Assembly (NCBI GenBank): GCA_023459055.1
Contig: JAEWVR010000020.1
Span: forward strand, 158,646-222,645
DNA: 64,000 nucleotides
Reading direction: 5' to 3'
Source of the DNA: Fibrobacterota bacterium
GTDB lineage: Bacteria > Fibrobacterota > Chitinivibrionia > Chitinivibrionales > Chitinispirillaceae
Part shown: positions 1 to 9,937 of the stretch, one piece after another
How the letters are laid out: each line of letters starts with the position of its first letter
Position numbering within the stretch: the stretch's first letter is position 1
Notes under the pieces: generated by a model
Databases searched by the model: none
What the model saw: only the letters and a program-made list of their open reading frames with translations
Told to the model about the DNA's origin: nothing
Made by a program: the position numbers and the translations under genes

Positions 1-981
1 AAAGGTGCGTCCGACATAGTGGTTACGGATAAGCCCGATATCAAAACGTACCCCTGATGCCTCGGAGAAACCAAGTGCTGCAGTGGTTGCAGAGTCGGGA
101 ACACCAATGACAAGATCCGCTCCATCAACAGGGTGTTCCTGTGCAAGGCGGCGTCCAAGACGGCGTCTCACTTTGTCAACATTGTTGCCAAAAACAAACG
201 AATCGGGACGTGAAAAATAGATAAATTCAAAAATACAATGTGCCGGTTTTACATCGGGTTCAAACACCGGAATTCTAAAGCTGGTAATTCCAGATTTGTC
301 AATGCGGACCATTTCACCAGGCAGAATCTCGCGGATCATTGATGCACCAACGAGGTCAAAAGCGCATGTTTCAGATGAAAGGAAATAGCTTCCTTCTTCA
401 TTCATGCCAAGGATCAGTGGTCGTATTCCCCGCGGATCACGTGCACCGTACATTGCGTCGGGTGTAAGAAACAATATTGAAAATGCCCCCTTTACACCAG
501 AGAGCGCATCAAGTATCATTGCGTCAATAGAATCACGCTTTGACCGTGCGATAAGATGCATGATCACTTCAGTATCGGTGGTCGACGAAAACAGTGAACC
601 GTCATCGACCATCCAGCGGCGTAACTCGTCTGCATTGGTCAGGTTGCCGTTATGTGCACCTGCAATTTGTCCAGCACGTGATTTAATGAGAATCGGCTGT
701 GCATTCTCGATTGTTGATGAACCGGTGGTTGAATAACGGTTGTGGCCGATTGCACAGGTTCCCTGTAAACCCTCAAGAATACCCTGTTTTTTAAAGACCT
801 GGCCAACATACCCCATTCCTTTGTAAACAGAAATTTCTTTACTGTCTGATACTGCGATACCACAGCTTTCCTGACCGCGATGTTGCAATGTGTAAAGTCC
901 AAGATAGGTCAGGTGTGATGCCTGTGGATGATTGTAAACGCCAAAAATACCGCACTCTTCATGCAATTTTTCATCAAACAT
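1..981 (-). CDS. purF: amidophosphoribosyltransferase, 3' part cut by window edge
   Basis: First committed step of purine synthesis: transfers glutamine-derived ammonia to PRPP, giving phosphoribosylamine. The protein starts MFDEKLHEE followed by CGIFGVYN, so the class II glutamine amidotransferase nucleophile is Cys10 after a nine-residue propeptide, as in Bacillus-type PurF. LQHRGQES and [10 protein letters not shown], typical of the glutaminase domain, follow. The last residues visible, [12 protein letters not shown], belong to the phosphoribosyltransferase domain; the PRPP loop lies off the window. 327 residues of an expected ~470 are seen. The start codon overlaps the 3' end of pyrG by 8 bases (shared ATGTTTGA), so translation is probably coupled and purF is the last visible gene of the carA-carB-pyrG-purF operon. 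Confidence 0.95.
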   Translation of the reverse strand, partial: MFDEKLHEECGIFGVYNHPQASHLTYLGLYTLQHRGQESCGIAVSDSKEISVYKGMGYVGQVFKKQGILEGLQGTCAIGHNRYSTTGSSTIENAQPILIKSRAGQIAGAHNGNLTNADELRRWMVDDGSLFSSTTDTEVIMHLIARSKRDSIDAMILDALSGVKGAFSILFLTPDAMYGARDPRGIRPLILGMNEEGSYFLSSETCAFDLVGASMIREILPGEMVRIDKSGITSFRIPVFEPDVKPAHCIFEFIYFSRPDSFVFGNNVDKVRRRLGRRLAQEHPVDGADLVIGVPDSATTAALGFSEASGVRFDIGLIRNHYVGRTF

Positions 982-2596
982 TTTTTTCAATCTTCCTTCC
1001 GCCGCACTTTAAACTTGCACCGATAAAATCTCTGAATAATGGATGCGGATCAATTGGACGTGACTTGAATTCCGGATGAAACTGAACCGCAACAAACCAC
1101 GGATGATCCTCAAGCTCTACCATTTCGACAAGAAGCCCGTTTGGTGAAAGACCGCTAAGTGACATACCGGCTTTTTCAAACTGCTCCCTGTAATCATTAT
1201 TAAATTCAAAACGGTGACGATGACGTTCCGAAATGGAATCTTTTCCGTATGATTTACGAACGATAGAGTTCTTTTTCAGCTCGCAGGGGAATGCTCCAAG
1301 ACGCATCGTTCCACCAAGATTCATAACACGCTTCTGTTCCTCCATTAGGTGGATAACAGGATTTTTCGTGTCCTGAACGTTTTCCGTTGTGTCAGCATCT
1401 TTAAGCTTGAGCACATTCCGTGCGAATTCGATAACTGCCATATGCATCCCGTAACAGATACCGAAATAGGGGATCTTCTTTTCACGTGCATACGTTACCG
1501 CTTTTATTTTTCCCTCAACGCCGCGGGCTCCAAAACCACCCGGTACAAGAATACCGCCAAGTCCCTTGAGTTCTTGTTCTGCTCCGTTTTTTTCGATGTC
1601 CTCAGCAGAAATATTTTTAATCTTTACTTTTGCAGTATGTGCTGCACCTGCATGGTTCAGGGATTCATGAATCGATTTGTATGCATCTAGTAGTTCACTG
1701 TATTTACCGACAATACCTATTTCGACAACCTGATCTGCATTGATCACTTTATCGCAATACTCTCTCCACGGACGCAAATTCCTGCGTCCACCGCGAAGGC
1801 CGAGATTGTCAACTATGACAGTGTCAAGATCCTGTTCCGCAAACTGAAGTGGTACTTCATAGATGGTATTTTCTGCATCCATGCACTCTACAACCGCTTC
1901 TTCATCAACGTTACAGAAAAGTGACAGTTTTTTTCGTACGTCTTTGTCAAGATGCTGTTCGGTACGGCAGATAAGAATATCGGGGATAATACCGATTTCT
2001 CTCAGACGGCCTACAGAATGCTGTGTCGGTTTTGTTTTTACTTCTCCCGCTCTGTGAAGATAGGGAATCAGGGTGACATGTATAAAAAGTACGTTATTTC
2101 TGCCTTCCTGCTGACGAAACTGACGAAGCGCTTCGAGGTAGGGGAGGCTTTCGATATCACCGACAGTACCACCGATCTCGCTTATCACTACGTCAACGTC
2201 GTTTGTTACAACTGAGCGGATACTGTCGCAGATCTCGCTTGTCACATGAGGAACCACCTGAACGGTACCGCCAAGGTAATCGCCACGACGTTCTTTTTTA
2301 ATAATAGCGTCGTAAATCCGCCCTGATGTATAGTTGCAGTTACGGTTGGTGGTTACACCGGTAAAGCGTTCGTAGTGACCAAGATCAAGGTCTGACTCAG
2401 CGCCATCATCGGTAACGTACACCTCTCCATGCTGATACGGATTCATTGTTCCCGGATCAACATTCAGATATGGATCAAACTTTTGATGAATAACGCGAAG
2501 CCCTCGCGATTTGAGCAGTACACCGATTGATGCTGCCGTGATTCCTTTACCCAGTGATGAAACAACACCACCTGTGACGAAAATATATTTAGCCAT
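974..2596 (-). CDS. pyrG: CTP synthase
   Basis: Converts UTP to CTP with ATP and glutamine in the cytoplasm; 540 aa, the usual family size. The N-terminal synthetase domain begins [19 protein letters not shown] with the P-loop. [12 protein letters not shown] follows around residue 150. The C-terminal class I glutaminase carries the nucleophile in [10 protein letters not shown] and the His-Glu pair in [11 protein letters not shown]. An in-frame ATG lies seven codons further upstream, but the start at 2596 has GGAG seven bases before it and matches the family N-terminus, so it is preferred. It lies 65 bp after carB and overlaps purF by 8 bp. Confidence 0.97.
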   Translation of the reverse strand: MAKYIFVTGGVVSSLGKGITAASIGVLLKSRGLRVIHQKFDPYLNVDPGTMNPYQHGEVYVTDDGAESDLDLGHYERFTGVTTNRNCNYTSGRIYDAIIKKERRGDYLGGTVQVVPHVTSEICDSIRSVVTNDVDVVISEIGGTVGDIESLPYLEALRQFRQQEGRNNVLFIHVTLIPYLHRAGEVKTKPTQHSVGRLREIGIIPDILICRTEQHLDKDVRKKLSLFCNVDEEAVVECMDAENTIYEVPLQFAEQDLDTVIVDNLGLRGGRRNLRPWREYCDKVINADQVVEIGIVGKYSELLDAYKSIHESLNHAGAAHTAKVKIKNISAEDIEKNGAEQELKGLGGILVPGGFGARGVEGKIKAVTYAREKKIPYFGICYGMHMAVIEFARNVLKLKDADTTENVQDTKNPVIHLMEEQKRVMNLGGTMRLGAFPCELKKNSIVRKSYGKDSISERHRHRFEFNNDYREQFEKAGMSLSGLSPNGLLVEMVELEDHPWFVAVQFHPEFKSRPIDPHPLFRDFIGASLKCGGRKIEKNV

Positions 2597-2661
2597 TAGC
2601 CCGCTCCGGAGATGCATTTACGAAAAAGTAAAGGGCGCAAATTTTACGCCCCTGAATAGAC

Positions 2662-5600
2662 TTAGTTCCACATTGTTGTACGCATGTCAAGATCATGCTT
2701 ATATCGCTTCGTTTTACTCTGACTCACATCCTGATATTCCTGGATTGACTTGACAGAAAAACCGGTTCGTTCAAGTGAATCGATACCGCTGATAGCTGCC
2801 TGCGCACCCTCAAGCGTTGTAATATAAGGAATACGCTGTGTAACCGCAGCACTACGGATCGGTTTGGAATCCATCTGTGATTTACGTCCGGCCGGCACAT
2901 TGATAATGAAATCAATATCACCACCCTTGATAAGATCTATGATATCAGGTTTTCCTTCACCGATCTTTGGTATCATCTTGACATTAATACCATTCGAACT
3001 CAGTACGCGCCAGGTTCCCTCAGATGCAAAGATCTTGAATCCCATCGCCTGCATGGCTTTTACCATGAAGATGATATTGCGGCGCATTGAATTCTTGACA
3101 CTGATAAAAACAGATCCACTGCGTGGCAGATTATTTCCGGCTGCTTCCTGAGACTTTGCAAATGCAAGTCCGAAATCCTTGTCAAGTCCCATTACTTCAC
3201 CGGTGGATTTCATCTCTGGTCCGAGAATGATATCCGCACCAGGGAATTTACTGAATGGAAGCACAGATTCTTTAACAGCGAAGTAGTCTATAGTTTTTTC
3301 TACAGCTTCCTCTATATCCGCAAGCCTGGTACCGGCCATTACTTTTGCTGCAATTTTCGGCCATGGTATACCGGTTGCCTTACTTACAAATGGAACCGTA
3401 CGTGATGCTCTTGGATTTACTTCAAGAACATAAACGATATCTTCCTTAATTGCATATTGAATATTGAGCAGGCCAACGACGTTAAGTTCACGTGCAATCT
3501 GGCAGGTAATCTTGTGAATTTGCGATACGATTGTACTTGACAATGTGTGAGGTGGCAGTACACAGGCACTGTCACCACTATGGATACCGGCTTCTTCGAT
3601 ATGTTCCATAATACCGCATACCTTGACTGTGTCGTTATCAGCGATTGCATCAACGTCAACCTCAATTGCATCTCCAATGAATTTGTCAACAAGCACCGGA
3701 CGATTCTCCGCCGCCGCCTGTGCCTCGCCGATAAACGCACGCAGTTCTTCATCATCATACACGATTTTCATTGCACGTCCGCCAAGAACAAATGATGGAC
3801 GTAAGAGTACCGGATAACCGATTTTTGACGCAATAGAAATGGCGTCCTCGGTTGATTTTGCAGTACCGTTTGCAGGCTGGTTAAGCTCAAGTTTATTGAT
3901 CATTGCCGCGAATTCATCACGATCTTCTGCCCGCTGAATTGCAGCAACACTGGTTCCGATAATCGGTGCACCTGCATCCTCAAGGCGTTTTGCAAGATTC
4001 AGTGGTGTCTGACCACCAAACTGTACAATAACACCGATAGGTTTCTCGTTGTCAATGATATTCATCACGTCTTCAAACGTTAGCGGTTCGAAGTAAAGTT
4101 TATCGGATGTATCATAGTCGGTTGAAACGGTCTCTGGGTTTGAGTTCACCATGATCGATTCAATTCCCATCTCTTCGAGGGCAAATGATGCCTGACAACA
4201 GCAGTAGTCAAATTCGATACCCTGGCCGATACGGTTTGGTCCACCGCCAAGAATAATGATTTTGCGGCGATCACTTGGATTGCTTTCATCCTCCTGATCG
4301 TATGATGAGTAATAATAGGGCGTATATGCTTCAAACTCTGCAGCACAAGTGTCAACGAGTTTGTAGGTCGGAATAACACCGAGCTCTTTTCTGAAAGTAC
4401 GGAATGCAATTTCATCCATCCCCAGGAACGTACCCATCTGATAATCACTGAAACCAAGACTCTTTGACTTCTTGATCAACCGCTTGAGATCATCCTTGTC
4501 TTTCTTAAGGATATCCGGCGTAATGGTCTTTTCGAATGTGTAAAGGTCGTACATGTTGTTAAGGAACCATGTATCAATGTATGAAGCTGCCGCGATTTCA
4601 TCAACGGTCATACCTTTTTCAAATGCATATCTGATAAGGAACAGGCGGTTTGCTTTTGGGATACGTAGCTCTTTTGCAAGTTCCTCTTTTGTCTGAAACG
4701 GAAAATTGATCAGATCAAACCCCTTACGCCCGACTTCAAGACCGCGAAGACCTTTTTGCAGCGCTTCCTTGAATGTGCGACCAATCGCCATTGTTTCACC
4801 CACAGACTTCATCTGGATACCCAGTGTTGAATCCGCTTCGGGAAATTTCTCGAATGTAAAACGTGGAATCTTTACAACACAGTAGTCAATCGTTGGTTCA
4901 AATGATGCCGGTGTTTCCTTGGTGATATCGTTTCTTATTTCGTCAAGAGTATAGCCGACTGCGAGTTTTGCAGCAAACTTTGCAATAGGAAAACCGGTCG
5001 CTTTACTTGCAAGTGCAGAACTGCGGCTCACGCGTGGATTCATTTCAATGACAGTCATGCGACCATCAGCCGGGTTTACCGCGAACTGGATATTGGATCC
5101 TCCGGTCTCAACGCCGATCTCGCGGATAATTGCAATCGCTGCATCACGCATCTTCTGGTACTGACGGTCAGTGAGAGTCTGTGCCGGAGCTACGGTGATA
5201 CTGTCACCGGTGTGAACTCCCATAGGGTCAAGGTTTTCGATTGAGCAGATAATGACCACATTGTCTGCTTTATCGCGCATGATCTCGAGTTCGTACTCTT
5301 TCCATCCGATAACCGATTCCTCAATGAGAATCTCGTTTACGCGGCTGCAGTGAAGTCCATAGGCTGCCTGACGCTCGAAGTCTTCTTCTTTGTAAACAAT
5401 ACCGCCACCGGTACCGCCGAGGGTAAAGCTCGGACGAACGATACATGGAAAACCGATTTCACGTGCAATCTGCCACGCTTCATCGATGTTATAAGCAAAC
5501 GCGCTGCGGGGGAGATCAAGACCGATTTTCTGAATGGCTTCTTTGAACTCACTGCGATCCTCAGCTTTTTTAATCGCAGTCTCGTCGGCACCGATAAGCT

Positions 5601-5940
5601 GTACACCATATCGCTGAAGAACTCCGCTTTCGGAAAGTTCCATTGCGGTGTTAAGGCCAGTCTGACCACCCATTGTCGGAAGAATCGCATCCGGACGTTC
5701 GCGGGCGATAATTTTCTCAACGATTTCCGGGGTAATCGGCTCAATATAGGTCTTGTCCGCAAGGTTGGGATCAGTCATGATCGTTGCCGGATTGGAGTTA
5801 ACAAGGATAACCTCGTAACCCTCTTCGCGTAACGCTTTACACGCCTGAGTACCTGAATAGTCAAATTCACACGCCTGACCAATCACAATTGGTCCGCTGC
5901 CGATAATGAGAATCCTGTGTATATCAGTTCTTTTTGGCAT
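2662..5940 (-). CDS. carB: carbamoyl-phosphate synthase large subunit
   Basis: Synthesises carbamoyl phosphate from bicarbonate, ATP and ammonia delivered by CarA, for pyrimidines and arginine. 1092 aa with the duplicated ATP-grasp layout. The first half opens [20 protein letters not shown] and the second repeats as [20 protein letters not shown] near residue 560. [18 protein letters not shown] and [18 protein letters not shown] mark the two active sites, and an MGS-like allosteric domain forms the last ~140 residues. The start at 5940 (MPKRTDIH) is chosen over an in-frame GTG six codons upstream because it has AAAGGA nearby, although the spacing is short. Downstream partner of carA, separated by about 160 bp. 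Confidence 0.97.
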   Translation of the reverse strand: MPKRTDIHRILIIGSGPIVIGQACEFDYSGTQACKALREEGYEVILVNSNPATIMTDPNLADKTYIEPITPEIVEKIIARERPDAILPTMGGQTGLNTAMELSESGVLQRYGVQLIGADETAIKKAEDRSEFKEAIQKIGLDLPRSAFAYNIDEAWQIAREIGFPCIVRPSFTLGGTGGGIVYKEEDFERQAAYGLHCSRVNEILIEESVIGWKEYELEIMRDKADNVVIICSIENLDPMGVHTGDSITVAPAQTLTDRQYQKMRDAAIAIIREIGVETGGSNIQFAVNPADGRMTVIEMNPRVSRSSALASKATGFPIAKFAAKLAVGYTLDEIRNDITKETPASFEPTIDYCVVKIPRFTFEKFPEADSTLGIQMKSVGETMAIGRTFKEALQKGLRGLEVGRKGFDLINFPFQTKEELAKELRIPKANRLFLIRYAFEKGMTVDEIAAASYIDTWFLNNMYDLYTFEKTITPDILKKDKDDLKRLIKKSKSLGFSDYQMGTFLGMDEIAFRTFRKELGVIPTYKLVDTCAAEFEAYTPYYYSSYDQEDESNPSDRRKIIILGGGPNRIGQGIEFDYCCCQASFALEEMGIESIMVNSNPETVSTDYDTSDKLYFEPLTFEDVMNIIDNEKPIGVIVQFGGQTPLNLAKRLEDAGAPIIGTSVAAIQRAEDRDEFAAMINKLELNQPANGTAKSTEDAISIASKIGYPVLLRPSFVLGGRAMKIVYDDEELRAFIGEAQAAAENRPVLVDKFIGDAIEVDVDAIADNDTVKVCGIMEHIEEAGIHSGDSACVLPPHTLSSTIVSQIHKITCQIARELNVVGLLNIQYAIKEDIVYVLEVNPRASRTVPFVSKATGIPWPKIAAKVMAGTRLADIEEAVEKTIDYFAVKESVLPFSKFPGADIILGPEMKSTGEVMGLDKDFGLAFAKSQEAAGNNLPRSGSVFISVKNSMRRNIIFMVKAMQAMGFKIFASEGTWRVLSSNGINVKMIPKIGEGKPDIIDLIKGGDIDFIINVPAGRKSQMDSKPIRSAAVTQRIPYITTLEGAQAAISGIDSLERTGFSVKSIQEYQDVSQSKTKRYKHDLDMRTTMWN

Positions 5941-6070
5941 AGATCCTTTCAAAGACACCGGGCAGTTGTTTCACCCTGATGGTCTGATAAGGGTATATAT
6001 TTGTTTTTTATTTTTTTCGTTTTATCTTCTGACAGTCACGTGCCAACTAACCGACAAAAACGCTGCCAGT

Positions 6071-6108
6071 CACTCGTCACGTGTCACTCGTCACGTGTCA
6101 CTCGTCAC
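6071..6108. repeat. 14-bp tandem repeat at the carA stop
   Basis: The unit cactcgtcacgtgt occurs twice in full plus ten bases of a third copy, reaching into the carA stop codon. It lies in the carA-carB gap. It may be replication slippage or a small structured spacer; no function is evident. Confidence 0.7.
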
Positions 6109-7238
6109 TTCCTCACACCCGGTGCACCGCTTTTACGTTCCATCATGGCGAAAAATTTCTCGAAAAGATAGCCGCTGTCATGTGGTCCCGGAGATGCTTC
6201 AGGGTGATACTGAACACAGAATACATTTTTCTCAGGATCAGTAATACCTTCGCAGGTGAGATCATTGAGATTGAGATGTGTCATTTTAATATTTTTTGAT
6301 TTCAGGCTGTCCATATCAACGCAGAAACCATGGTTTTGTGATGTAATTTCAATAACACCGGTATCCATATTGCGGACCGGATGGTTTCCACCACGATGAC
6401 CGAATTTCAGTTTGTAGGTCGATCCGCCAAGTGCGTGACCGATCAGCTGATGTCCAAGGCAGATACCGAAGATCGGCTTTTTACCTAGAAGCTGCTTGAT
6501 AGTATCGATCGCATAGGTAACAGCAGCTGGATCACCAGGGCCATTTGACAGGAATATTCCATCAGGATTCATCCCCATCACCTGCTCTGCAGTCGTGTTT
6601 GCCGGTACAACAGTGATTCTGCATCCGAGTGATTCAAGAATGCGGAGAATGTTGTACTTGATACCGAAATCAAACGCGACAATATTGAACCGGATGTTTT
6701 TAAGATTCTTGCCCAGACCCTTTTGTGTATTCCATATATATGGCTCCTTGCAGGTAACTTTTTTTGCAAGGTCAAGCCCGACAAGTCCACTCCACGCTTT
6801 AGCTTTATCAACGAGGTCGTCGGTGTTTACGTTTCCTTCACCGGACCAGATGATCGCTTTCATCGCACCCTTCACCCTGATCTGACGGGTAAGCATGCGG
6901 GTATCGATACCTTCAACTGCAACAACATTATTTTCAATCAGATACTGGCTGATTGATTTCTGTGATGTAAAGTTTGACGGGTACTTACAGCTTTCTTTTA
7001 CGATAAAACCGCTTACCTGCACCTTTGATGATTCAACGTCGCTGTCGTTGATTCCGTAGTTTCCAATAAGTGGATAGGTCATTGTCACGATTTGTGAACT
7101 GTATGACGGATCAGTTAAGATCTCCTGATACCCGGTAAGGCTTGTATTAAACACAACTTCACCGGTCGCTTCGCCAGTAGCTCCAAACCCCTCACCATCA
7201 AAAATGGTTCCATCTTCCAGTGCAATAATGCCTCTCAA
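6105..7238 (-). CDS. carA: carbamoyl-phosphate synthase small subunit
   Basis: Glutaminase subunit that feeds ammonia to CarB. 377 aa, close to the family's ~380. The N-terminal CarA domain shows GEVVFNTSLTGYQEILTDPS. The class I amidotransferase part carries the nucleophile Cys in FGICLGHQLIGHALGG and the His/Glu in VQYHPEASPGP. The start is a TTG at 7238 (protein begins MRGIIALEDGT): GAGG stands five bases before it and the N-terminus matches the family, whereas the upstream in-frame extension is low-complexity leader sequence. First gene of the operon; the leader holds a promoter and a terminator-like hairpin. Confidence 0.95.
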   Translation of the reverse strand: MRGIIALEDGTIFDGEGFGATGEATGEVVFNTSLTGYQEILTDPSYSSQIVTMTYPLIGNYGINDSDVESSKVQVSGFIVKESCKYPSNFTSQKSISQYLIENNVVAVEGIDTRMLTRQIRVKGAMKAIIWSGEGNVNTDDLVDKAKAWSGLVGLDLAKKVTCKEPYIWNTQKGLGKNLKNIRFNIVAFDFGIKYNILRILESLGCRITVVPANTTAEQVMGMNPDGIFLSNGPGDPAAVTYAIDTIKQLLGKKPIFGICLGHQLIGHALGGSTYKLKFGHRGGNHPVRNMDTGVIEITSQNHGFCVDMDSLKSKNIKMTHLNLNDLTCEGITDPEKNVFCVQYHPEASPGPHDSGYLFEKFFAMMERKSGAPGVRK

Positions 7239-7308
7239 GAATACCTCACTTGTTTTAGCCGAACCTTCAACCTGTTTCGAACTTTTGCCAGGACATTCAC
7301 TCACCGAT

Positions 7309-7353
7309 AAAAAAAAAGACACCCTCTGCATTCGGCTGTCAGAGGATATCTTT
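7309..7353 (-). terminator. leader hairpin with T-run before carA (possible attenuator)
   Basis: On the minus strand the stem CCTCTG...CAGAGG, extended outside by AAAGA...TCTTT, is followed by nine T residues (7317-7309). It lies between the predicted promoter and the carA TTG start. There is no minus-strand gene upstream for it to terminate, because the next gene (modA) diverges, so it most likely acts within the car operon leader. Confidence 0.65.
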
Positions 7354-7422
7354 TGTTATTCTCATTTTAATCATTTGTCTGGCAGATACTTTATAATAAT
7401 GAATACGTTTTTGCCCGGTTTC

Positions 7423-7451
7423 AAAATACTGTTTTTTCTGATAAGAGTCAA
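7423..7451 (-). promoter_or_regulatory. predicted sigma-70 promoter of the car operon
   Basis: On the minus strand TTGACT (7451-7446) and TATTTT (7428-7423) are separated by 17 bases, a good -35/-10 arrangement. Transcription from here would give a leader of roughly 175 nt that contains the hairpin at 7309-7353. Confidence 0.5.
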
Positions 7452-8027
7452 CCCTTTCGAGCATGGAGTTGTTTTTTAGGGTGATGGGGATTTTGTGTGA
7501 TGTGTAAGGTGTTGATTTTGATTGTTTGAAGGTGGTCGGGGCAGAATTCAGAATTCAGAATCCTGTAGCCAGAATGTGAAAAACGTAGAGACCTGAGATA
7601 CACGTCTCTTGATCGCCAACAATCCAAATGAACAGATTATTGATAATATCAAGTATAGATGGTTTATCCTGGAAGAATGAATCAATTGTGCAGCGACTTG
7701 TTTCACAACTACGGACGGGGCATAAAAATGCTTTAACGAGTTTTTTTGAATTAATGATTCGTTATTGCTCCAATTATCTCCAATTTATTCATTTTTGTAG
7801 CATGTATTTGAACACTGGGTTTTAATAGTGACTTCTATCACTGATCTGTATATTGCCGATTAATACATTAATTACTGTTAGATCTGATGAAAATGAAATG
7901 CGTAATTTATTGATAAATCAATAGTATATGTGGATTTCGACGCATCGTTTGAATCGTTTGCTCACTTGATGTGTAATGATCAGGATTTATTTGCAGATCA
8001 TTTTATTCGATTAATTTGGTACGGTAT
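7452..8027. other. AT-rich intergenic region between divergent car and mod operons
   Basis: No gene is supported here. A 65-codon frame near 7628-7825 has no ribosome site or recognisable sequence. A short direct repeat (cagaatt three times) sits at about 7543-7560. The mod operon promoter is expected in the right-hand part. Confidence 0.5.
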
Positions 8028-8056
8028 TTGATTATATAACGATATATATTAATCAA
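8028..8056. promoter_or_regulatory. candidate ModE operator upstream of modA
   Basis: Near-palindrome TTGATTATATA, six bases, TATATTAATCAA, 37 bp before the modA start. Its core TATATA-N6-TATAT resembles the known ModE box of enterobacteria (TATATA, 6-7 bases, TATATA), and the exact half-site TATATAACGAT is also present at 8033-8043. modE is encoded in the same region. The assignment rests on similarity to that consensus. Confidence 0.4.
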
Positions 8057-8093
8057 TTGATTTCACTAAACGATTTCTTTCCAAGGAGTTCCA

Positions 8094-8840
8094 ATGCGTT
8101 TGATTGTTTTCCCGATATTGATTTGTCTGCTGGTTTTCTCATCCGGTGCACAGATTTCACCTGCTGTTGCTGGAAACATGAAATTTGCATTTGAGGACAT
8201 ACGAGATCAATTCACAAAAAAGACCGGCTATACAGTTACCCCGGTATATGGATCATCAGGTAAACTTGTTAATCAAATCAGAAATGGTGCACCCTTTGAT
8301 CTGTTTATCAGTGCTGATATCGGTTTTGCAGACAGCGTTGTTGCATCGGCACTTAATGTCGGCAAACCTAAAATTTATGCTTACGGTAAACTTGTGCTCT
8401 GGACATGCAAACCGATTGACCTAAAAAAAGGTGTTGAGGTTCTGACCGAACCATCGGTTAAAACGATTGCGCTTGCTGATTTCAAGTTGACAGTCTACGG
8501 GCCGGCTGCTAAAAAGTACATCGAAGATAACGGAATCTGGAAAGCTGTAGAGAATAAGGTTGTTTTTGGTGAGAATATTACAAAAGTAGCCCAGTTTATC
8601 GCAAGCGGGTCTGCAGATATCGGTTTTACAGCCAAGTCGCTTGTTCTTGCTGACGAAATGAAAGGGAAGGGCGTATGGGTTGAAATTGATTCAACAAAGT
8701 ACGATCCGTTACCTCAGGCCGCTGTGATGCTTACCTATGGCGAAAAGCACAATCAGAAAATTACTCAGGAACTATATGCTTTTTTATTCAGCAACGAGGC
8801 TCAGGAGATACTTGCAAAATATGGATACAAGCTGCCATGA
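8094..8840 (+). CDS. modA: periplasmic molybdate-binding protein of an ABC transporter
   Basis: Captures molybdate/tungstate outside the inner membrane and delivers it to ModBC. 248 aa with a signal peptide (MRLIVFPILICLLVFSSGAQ). The ModA pattern follows: AGNMKFAFEDIRDQFTKKTG, then VYGSSGKLVNQI and GAPFDLFISAD for oxyanion binding, and VKTIALADFKLTVYGPAAK in the middle. The start has AAGGAG five bases upstream. First gene of the plus-strand mod operon; its stop overlaps the next start (ATGA). Confidence 0.93.
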   Translation: MRLIVFPILICLLVFSSGAQISPAVAGNMKFAFEDIRDQFTKKTGYTVTPVYGSSGKLVNQIRNGAPFDLFISADIGFADSVVASALNVGKPKIYAYGKLVLWTCKPIDLKKGVEVLTEPSVKTIALADFKLTVYGPAAKKYIEDNGIWKAVENKVVFGENITKVAQFIASGSADIGFTAKSLVLADEMKGKGVWVEIDSTKYDPLPQAAVMLTYGEKHNQKITQELYAFLFSNEAQEILAKYGYKLP

Positions 8841-9241
8841 ACAGAATTCCCGCAATAGTGGAATCAGTGACTAACGACGAGCTTTTTGCGCAGGTCGGTG
8901 TCAGCTTTTCGGGTTTGTCACTAAGTGCCTGTGTGCTTCTTTCTGATCATGAACTACCATATTGTAAGGTGGGTGCACTGGTTGATATCCTCTTTAAAGA
9001 AGCGGATACTATTATATCTCTTGATTGTAACGCAACGATTAGTTGCCGAAACTGTTTTAAAGTGTGTATTACTGATATCTGCCAGACTGGTGTGATGGCG
9101 CGTGTCGCTGCAAATACCGGGTCTGTAGCACTGACAAGCCTTATTACAAGAAGATCACGCGACACCCTTGGATTGACTAACGGAATGATTGTGTGGTATC
9201 TGGTAAAATCTACATCTTGCATGTTGACTATGAGGAAGTAG
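8837..9241 (+). CDS. stand-alone di-TOBE (Mop-like) molybdate-binding protein
   Basis: 134 aa made of two TOBE/Mop-like repeats. The first runs roughly 3-65 (NRIPAIVESVTNDELFAQV...). The second runs roughly 67-132 (ISCRNCFKVCITDIC... to GLTNGMIVWYLVKSTSCML), ending in the characteristic 'V.A..V.L' strand. TOBE pairs bind molybdate or tungstate at dimer interfaces and occur as the C-terminal part of full-length ModE or as free molbindins. Here the protein is encoded between modA (4-bp overlap) and modB (1-bp gap). The modE gene in this window lacks such a domain, so this protein may serve as the molybdate-sensing partner or as a storage molbindin. Family by pattern; role inferred. Confidence 0.75.
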   Translation: MNRIPAIVESVTNDELFAQVGVSFSGLSLSACVLLSDHELPYCKVGALVDILFKEADTIISLDCNATISCRNCFKVCITDICQTGVMARVAANTGSVALTSLITRRSRDTLGLTNGMIVWYLVKSTSCMLTMRK

Positions 9242-9242
9242 T

Positions 9243-9923
9243 ATGGCTATCGATTTTTTGCCATTGATTCTTAGTTTCAAACTTGCAGTTATCTGTACCG
9301 TCGTGTTAACAATTACCTGCATCCCACTTGCGTACTGGATTTCATCATCAACGACTTTTGTAAAGATGGTCATACGGTCTCTGGCAATGCTTCCGCTGGT
9401 GATTCCGCCATCAGTGCTCGGCTTTTATTTTCTTATTCTGTGGAGTCCATTTTCACCAGTCGGTCATTTTCTTGAAAACGTTTTACATACCAGACTCGTT
9501 TTTTCATTTACCGGTCTTGCGATTGCGCTTTCAGTTGCCGGTGTTCCCTTTATGTTAAACCCATTGATAGCAGGGTTTGAATCGCTGCCCAAATCGCTCC
9601 GTGAAGCATCGTTGACATTAGGGAAGAGCGAGTGGGAAACACTCCTTCGTGTTCTTCTTCCGTCTATTAGGCCGTCGCTTCTTATCGGTATTGTAATGAC
9701 TTTTATCCATTCGTTTGGAGAGTTTGGAATGGTGCTGATGCTTGGTGGAAAGATTCCCGGTAAAACAATGACGGCGTCAATTGCATTATATGATCATGTA
9801 GAATCATTGGAGTATACAATGGCGCATATTTACGCAGGGGTAATAACAATCAGTGCGCTGTTATCACTGATATTATTATTTCTCATTAATTCAGGTATCA
9901 TTATAAGGAAGCACAGGTATTAG
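9243..9923 (+). CDS. modB: molybdate ABC transporter permease
   Basis: Inner-membrane channel of the molybdate importer; 226 aa with about five hydrophobic helices. LPLVIPPSVLGFYFL is the typical ModB second-helix motif, and the EAA loop that docks ModC reads REASLTLGKSEWETLLRVLLP around residues 120-140. FIHSFGEFGMVLMLGG near 160 is also diagnostic. It starts one base after the TOBE gene and is followed by modC 14 bp later, so it is clearly co-transcribed. Confidence 0.95.
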   Translation: MAIDFLPLILSFKLAVICTVVLTITCIPLAYWISSSTTFVKMVIRSLAMLPLVIPPSVLGFYFLILWSPFSPVGHFLENVLHTRLVFSFTGLAIALSVAGVPFMLNPLIAGFESLPKSLREASLTLGKSEWETLLRVLLPSIRPSLLIGIVMTFIHSFGEFGMVLMLGGKIPGKTMTASIALYDHVESLEYTMAHIYAGVITISALLSLILLFLINSGIIIRKHRY

Positions 9924-9937
9924 GAAACTGAATAAAC

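Noticed and set aside
404..736. Plus-strand open frame opposite purF
   Set aside because: It lies entirely over a well-conserved gene on the other strand, has no ribosome site and no recognisable sequence. The same applies to other long antisense frames over pyrG, carB, nfeD and the kinase.
6071..6108. CRISPR-like repeats at the carA end
   Set aside because: The 14-bp units are directly adjacent with no spacers and only 2.7 copies; no cas genes anywhere in the window.
7628..7825. 65-codon plus-strand frame upstream of modA
   Set aside because: No Shine-Dalgarno sequence, biased AT-rich composition, no similarity to a known protein.
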